Source: Campylobacter ureolyticus ACS-301-V-Sch3b (GTDB taxonomy: Bacteria > Campylobacterota > Campylobacteria > Campylobacterales > Campylobacteraceae). From it: a stretch of 25,333 nt of DNA. The notes beneath the pieces were generated by a model. That model saw only the letters and a list, made by a program, of their open reading frames with translations, had not been told where the DNA came from and ran no database searches. The DNA lies in NCBI RefSeq assembly GCF_000413435.1, contig NZ_KE340331.1, positions 1 to 25,333 on the forward strand, written 5' to 3'. Positions 22,229 through 25,333 of the stretch are shown piece after piece. Position 1 is the stretch's first letter. Each line of letters begins with the position of its first letter. The position numbers and the translations under genes are program-made.

Positions 22229-24322
22229 TTATATTGAATTTAATACCAATACTTCCTGCGTTTTTTTGGTGTTAATTTTAACATTTAAAGAGTTATAATA
22301 ACTTTTTATAATCTCGAAATTGCTGCCTAATTCAATAGCATTGATCTGCTTATTTATTTTGGAAATTTGCATATCATATTTTTCTAAATATGTTTTAGTA
22401 TCTACTTTTCTATTTTCATAAAAACCAACTGCGATGTCTTTTACCTTATCAGTATTTTGCAATAAATATAAAAATTTTTCAAATTTTTCAAGCTCTTTAT
22501 CTTTACCCTCAGAGATAAAATTTAATCTTACCTCTTCATTCATAGCAGAAATTCCACTCATATTTTTATCATCAACATAAAGTCCATCGATTTTTATATC
22601 CACTTTTTTTGTTTTCATTTGACTAATTATTTTTTTATCAAAATCAAGCATTTTAAAATCACCCTCAAACAATGAAACACCTGTATTTTCCAATTTGTTT
22701 TTTAATCTATTTAAACTTTTTATGCTTTTTTCTCTTATATCTTTTTTTAGTTTTTTATTTAAAAGAATTTCATTTGATTTTATCTCTATAATTTTTTTAA
22801 GATATTTTTTTGCTTTTATATCTTGCTTTGATTGTTTATTGATGATATTTATTTTTTCCATATTTTTATCAGTAAATTTAACATCTAAATTATACTCATT
22901 TACAACTTCTAAAATTTCTTTTTTAAAGTTAAAATCGCCTGTTATATCAAGTTCTTTTCCGAATCTATCAATAGCAATTTCTAGTGTTTTTAGTAAAAAA
23001 TCTCTATTGTTGTTTTGCAATGAAATCTTTAAAAAATTTCCCTTATCGATTATTTTATTTTCATCATTTTTATAAACAGCAAAGCCCTCTTTTGTTATAT
23101 AATCAAAATCTTTAAAAATTTTAGGTTTATCGTTTTTTGAAAAAAGGTTATTTTCATTTATATCTAAATTTGATTTATTTCGTCTAAGTGATAGGTAAAT
23201 TTCTTCATTTCCCCTATCTTCTAAAATTTCATCTATTAAAAAATCTCTATAAGATTTATACTTGTATTTTTGATAGATAAAATCCCTTTTTTCTTTTACT
23301 TTTTCTCTTTTTTGGCTTTTTGAAGTATATTTGTTTTTATAAATTTTTTGAATTTCTTTTTCTAAATTTTTAAGCTCTAATTGTTTTTTATGTTTTTTTT
23401 CATTTTCCAAAGCTCTATATACATTCCAACAATTGCTATGAATTTGCTCTTTTTTCGTCGGTTCATAATTAAAACTACTTTTTTGATTAGATTTTATATT
23501 TATAAAGGTATCTAAATTTATTTTTCCAAATCTTTTTTCAAGCATTTGTTTGGATAAATTTCTATTAATACTACTTGCTTTACAAAATAACTTTTCGCTT
23601 TTACTTGATATACAAAAACCATTTCTTCGCTCTTTAAATTCAAGATCATGCTGACCTAATAAATAAACTATTTCGTCGAATTTTAAATCCTCTTTTTTAA
23701 AAATATTTTTTAACTTGTTATCTAATTTTTCTTTTACCCAACTTTCAAACGACAAAGTGTAGCTATGATCATATTTTTTACTTTGTTTTTGAAAATTTGA
23801 CATGTGATTATCTTTTTTAAGATTATATTTTCTTTCAAGTTTTATAGCTGTTTCTTGTAAAATTTTAACATCATTGTATGGGTTTTTTACCCTACAAGTA
23901 ATTGGATCTATTTTATTTATTGCAATATGCATATGTAAGTTATTTGTGTTTGAATGAACTACGCTTAATCTTTGATGATTTTGCATTCCTAAGGCTTTGG
24001 CAATCTCATCTTCTATTTTTTTCATTAGTTTAATACTTGGATTTTCATCTTCTCTAAAAGAAACAACTAAGTGCATTGTCTTATCTTGTTTTGTGGTAGT
24101 ATTTAATTTTTGAGTATTTAAAATTTCAGCAATATTATCTTCTTTGGTGTTAAACGAGCAGTTAGAAAAATTATAGGCTTCAACTTTTTCCATTTCATTT
24201 TTTTCATCCAGTATATAATTAATTAAAATTTTAGCATTGCTATTATTTTCATCAAGTATATAATTTGCTAAATTTTTAAAATTTGACTTATTTTTTTTAA
24301 ATAAAACTTTTTTAATTATCAT
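22229..24322 (-). CDS. traI: TraI-type MOBP relaxase with duplicated tyrosine motif
   Basis: This 697-residue relaxase nicks oriT and stays linked to the 5' end. The order of motifs follows RP4 TraI: NYILDE (catalytic Tyr), KTMHLVVSFREDENPS, and the histidine motif VVHSNTNNLHMHIAINKIDP with His123, His130 and His132. The tyrosine motif occurs twice, with Tyr21 and Tyr36 (RP4 uses Tyr22). Further on, EGFAVYKNDENKIIDKG to RFGKELDITG resembles the LPD7 domain found in such relaxases; the rest is lysine-rich and probably helical. The start overlaps the traJ-like stop by 11 nt, suggesting coupling. It is transcribed from the oriT promoter. Confidence 0.93.
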   Translation of the reverse strand: MIIKKVLFKKNKSNFKNLANYILDENNSNAKILINYILDEKNEMEKVEAYNFSNCSFNTKEDNIAEILNTQKLNTTTKQDKTMHLVVSFREDENPSIKLMKKIEDEIAKALGMQNHQRLSVVHSNTNNLHMHIAINKIDPITCRVKNPYNDVKILQETAIKLERKYNLKKDNHMSNFQKQSKKYDHSYTLSFESWVKEKLDNKLKNIFKKEDLKFDEIVYLLGQHDLEFKERRNGFCISSKSEKLFCKASSINRNLSKQMLEKRFGKINLDTFINIKSNQKSSFNYEPTKKEQIHSNCWNVYRALENEKKHKKQLELKNLEKEIQKIYKNKYTSKSQKREKVKEKRDFIYQKYKYKSYRDFLIDEILEDRGNEEIYLSLRRNKSNLDINENNLFSKNDKPKIFKDFDYITKEGFAVYKNDENKIIDKGNFLKISLQNNNRDFLLKTLEIAIDRFGKELDITGDFNFKKEILEVVNEYNLDVKFTDKNMEKINIINKQSKQDIKAKKYLKKIIEIKSNEILLNKKLKKDIREKSIKSLNRLKNKLENTGVSLFEGDFKMLDFDKKIISQMKTKKVDIKIDGLYVDDKNMSGISAMNEEVRLNFISEGKDKELEKFEKFLYLLQNTDKVKDIAVGFYENRKVDTKTYLEKYDMQISKINKQINAIELGSNFEIIKSYYNSLNVKINTKKTQEVLVLNSI

Positions 24323-24674
24323 CGATCTCTTTCATTAATTTTAAGGCTTCTTGTTTTAATAAATCTTGCAGCTCTAAAATTTCATCAACTATCTTATCTA
24401 TGTCATCATAACTTCTTTTATCAGAAAAATTAGGTTTTTCATCATAATTTAAAGTAAGCCAATATTTAAAAAGACCGCCAAGCCTACCAATATCACCAGC
24501 AATATTTAACATTTCTTTTATAGCTCTTTGATCTACTATGCAAGTTAAGGGATAATTTAAAGATAAATCTCTTAAAAACCTTGAAATATTTAAACCATAA
24601 TTTTTACTTTTTTCTTTTAAAATTTTATACTCTTCTTCACTTACTCTTATGGCTATTCTTTTTGTTTTATTCAT
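24312..24674 (-). CDS. traJ: TraJ-like oriT accessory protein
   Basis: This 120-residue protein has a ribbon-helix-helix N-terminus (RIAIRVSEEEYKILKEKSKN, then GLNISRFLRDLSLNYPL) and the pattern NIAGDIGRLGGLFKYWLT at about residues 76-93, which is nearly the RP4 TraJ motif GDLGRLGGLLKLWLT as I recall it. TraJ binds the inverted repeat beside the nick site and recruits TraI. The matching inverted repeat lies 46 bp upstream at 24720-24738. GGAG precedes the ATG. Confidence 0.82.
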   Translation of the reverse strand: MNKTKRIAIRVSEEEYKILKEKSKNYGLNISRFLRDLSLNYPLTCIVDQRAIKEMLNIAGDIGRLGGLFKYWLTLNYDEKPNFSDKRSYDDIDKIVDEILELQDLLKQEALKLMKEIDDN

Positions 24675-24695
24675 TTTTACTCCAAATTTTTTAGA

Positions 24696-24747
24696 GCAGC
24701 TTTGCTGCGATAAAACTTAGCAAATGTTCGACATTTGCATATCCTGT
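24696..24747 (-). other. oriT: Origin of transfer (oriT) with IncP-type nick region
   Basis: Here tATCCTG at 24740-24746 followed by T matches the IncP nick consensus YATCCTG|Y, so nic is predicted between 24746 and 24747 on the plus-strand sequence. Eight bases to the left ends a perfect inverted repeat, gcaaatgt (24720-24727) and acatttgc (24731-24738), in the place where RP4 TraJ binds. A further small hairpin, gcagc-ttt-gctgc, lies at 24696-24708. The TraJ-like gene reads away to the left and the TraK-like gene to the right, as in RP4. The strand field marks the side of the relaxase operon only. Confidence 0.8.
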
Positions 24748-24771
24748 CCTTTTACTCCAAGAAATTATACT

Positions 24772-24840
24772 AAATTATAAGACATTATCAAAATTGAGTT
24801 ATGTAAATGTATTAAAATGCGGTATAATGTCTTATAATTT
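24772..24840. promoter_or_regulatory. Divergent promoters within a 17-bp perfect inverted repeat
   Basis: aaattataagacattat at 24772-24788 and its exact complement at 24824-24840 are separated by 35 bp. Plus-strand TATAAT boxes lie at 24823-24828 and 24833-24838, and minus-strand ones at 24779-24774 and 24769-24764. This suits back-to-back promoters for traK (right) and traJ-traI-parA (left), with the repeats as a shared operator. In RP4, TraJ/TraK-region promoters also flank oriT and are autoregulated. Confidence 0.6.
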
Positions 24841-24911
24841 TTCATTAAAAATTGTTTATAAACTCGGTAAATTAGGGTTTTGAAATAAGAAATTTTAAAA
24901 AGGATAAAAAA

Positions 24912-25277
24912 ATGGCAGATAATGGTTTAAAAAGAGGTGAAGCTAAAATTGAATTTTTTTCAAATTTAGAATATTTAAAGCAAGAATTTAAAAATGGATT
25001 TGTTGTTTCAAAAGCTCTTTACAATAAGGCAAAACTAGAAAAAAATTTAAAGCTAAGTTATGAGCAATTCAATAAATATTTTAATGATGTATTTAAAAAT
25101 GCTCACAATCAATTAAAAATGGCTCTAAAAAGTAAAAACTATTTAAAAGAATATCAAAGTAGCACCAAAGATAAAAAAATTGAAAATGAGCCTTTAAAAT
25201 TAAAAATACAAACTAATTCTAAAAATGTGTTTAATGCTAAATTTGGAAAAGAGTTTAAAGATGAGGATATTTTATGA
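24912..25277 (+). CDS. traK: TraK-like oriT-binding protein
   Basis: This 121-residue basic protein has a segment FKNGFVVSKALYNKAKLEKN and then LKLSYEQFNKYF (about residues 27-59), which parallels the RP4 TraK helix-turn region ending KFSYETFRSHARRHI. The C-terminal FGKEFKDEDIL resembles the TraK ending. It is divergent from the TraJ-like gene across oriT, exactly as traK is in RP4, where it binds and bends the DNA beside nic. AAAGGAT precedes the ATG. Identity rests on weak similarity plus strong context. Confidence 0.65.
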   Translation: MADNGLKRGEAKIEFFSNLEYLKQEFKNGFVVSKALYNKAKLEKNLKLSYEQFNKYFNDVFKNAHNQLKMALKSKNYLKEYQSSTKDKKIENEPLKLKIQTNSKNVFNAKFGKEFKDEDIL

Positions 25278-25327
25278 AAATTAAGAAAATTTTAAGAATT
25301 GCTCTAAAAATATTAAACAAATATTAA
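25274..25327 (+). CDS. Very short cationic peptide frame (17 residues)
   Basis: The ATG at 25274 overlaps the traK stop as ATGA, and the frame encodes MKIKKILRIALKILNKY before TAA at 25325-25327. It has six basic and no acidic residues and could form an amphipathic helix. No ribosome site of its own is needed if coupled to traK. It may be a chance frame in AT-rich DNA. It ends inside the AT-rich tandem repeats. Confidence 0.2.
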   Translation: MKIKKILRIALKILNKY

Positions 25328-25329
25328 AC
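25308..25329 (+). repeat. Two tandem copies of an 11-bp AT-rich repeat
   Basis: aaatattaaac occurs twice in perfect tandem at 25308-25318 and 25319-25329. On a circular molecule it would lie 4 bp before the first iteron, the usual place for an origin's unwinding element. Confidence 0.6.
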
Positions 25330-25333
25330 TTAG

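Noticed and set aside
22695..23075. Plus-strand frame of 126 codons inside the relaxase gene
   Set aside because: Phenylalanine- and serine-rich antisense of a lysine-rich region; looks membrane-like only because of AT bias.

Overview
The window looks like a complete, linearised conjugative plasmid of about 25.3 kb from a low-GC Campylobacterota host, most likely Campylobacter. The evidence is the very AT-rich coding sequence, the AAGGA-type ribosome sites, the TG-extended TATAAT promoters and a pure 12-G tract of the kind Campylobacter uses for phase variation. There is one iteron origin, one Rep gene, one partition pair, one oriT and one conjugation gene set. I see no resistance gene and no transposase. 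Circularity is inferred: the right end is AT-rich tandem repeats and the left end is the iterons, which would join into a normal origin.

Layout. 1-976: iteron origin, a strong sigma70 promoter with a likely auto-operator, and a Rep_3-family initiator. 977-1182: a promoter and a short reading frame carrying the 12-G tract, just before the first transfer gene. 1179-11519: a P-type (RP4-like) mating-pair-formation system in the order trbB-C-D-E-M-J-K-L-F-G-H-I (VirB11, B2, B3, B4, TrbM, B5, exclusion lipoprotein, B6, B8, B9, lipoprotein, B10). 11512-13419: an unknown gene with a compositionally foreign in-frame stretch, a VirB1-type transglycosylase, SSB and a tiny acidic protein. 13416-18163: an ArdC/primase fusion (TraC-like), the TraG/VirD4 coupling protein and TraL. 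18164-19139: a VbhA/Fic toxin-antitoxin pair with its own promoter region. 19139-20048: TraF pilin-cyclising peptidase and a TraM-like membrane protein. 20049-20287: convergent spacer with two hairpins. On the minus strand, from 24674 down to 20288: TraJ-like, TraI relaxase, ParA, a ribbon-helix-helix partner and a NYN-domain nuclease with its own structured leader. 24675-24911: oriT with a match to the IncP nick consensus, followed by two divergent promoters. 24912-25327: a TraK-like oriT protein and a 17-residue cationic peptide frame.

How it works together. TraI nicks oriT with help from TraJ and TraK, TraG delivers the nucleoprotein, and the Trb channel exports it. TraF matures the TrbC pilin. 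TraC and SSB support the transferred strand in the recipient, and the ArdC part may protect it. TrbK should exclude redundant transfer. ParA and the RHH protein, plus Fic/VbhA, should stabilise inheritance. The Tra functions match RP4 in type, and oriT has the same traJ-oriT-traK arrangement, but the blocks are reshuffled.

The least ordinary features are the G-tract switch ahead of the trb operon, the duplicated catalytic-tyrosine motif in the relaxase, the foreign in-frame insertion at 11863-12066, the copied 3' end shared by trbJ and trbK, and the leader hairpin in front of the NYN nuclease gene. Composition and family statements come from reading the sequence and recalling families; no search was run.
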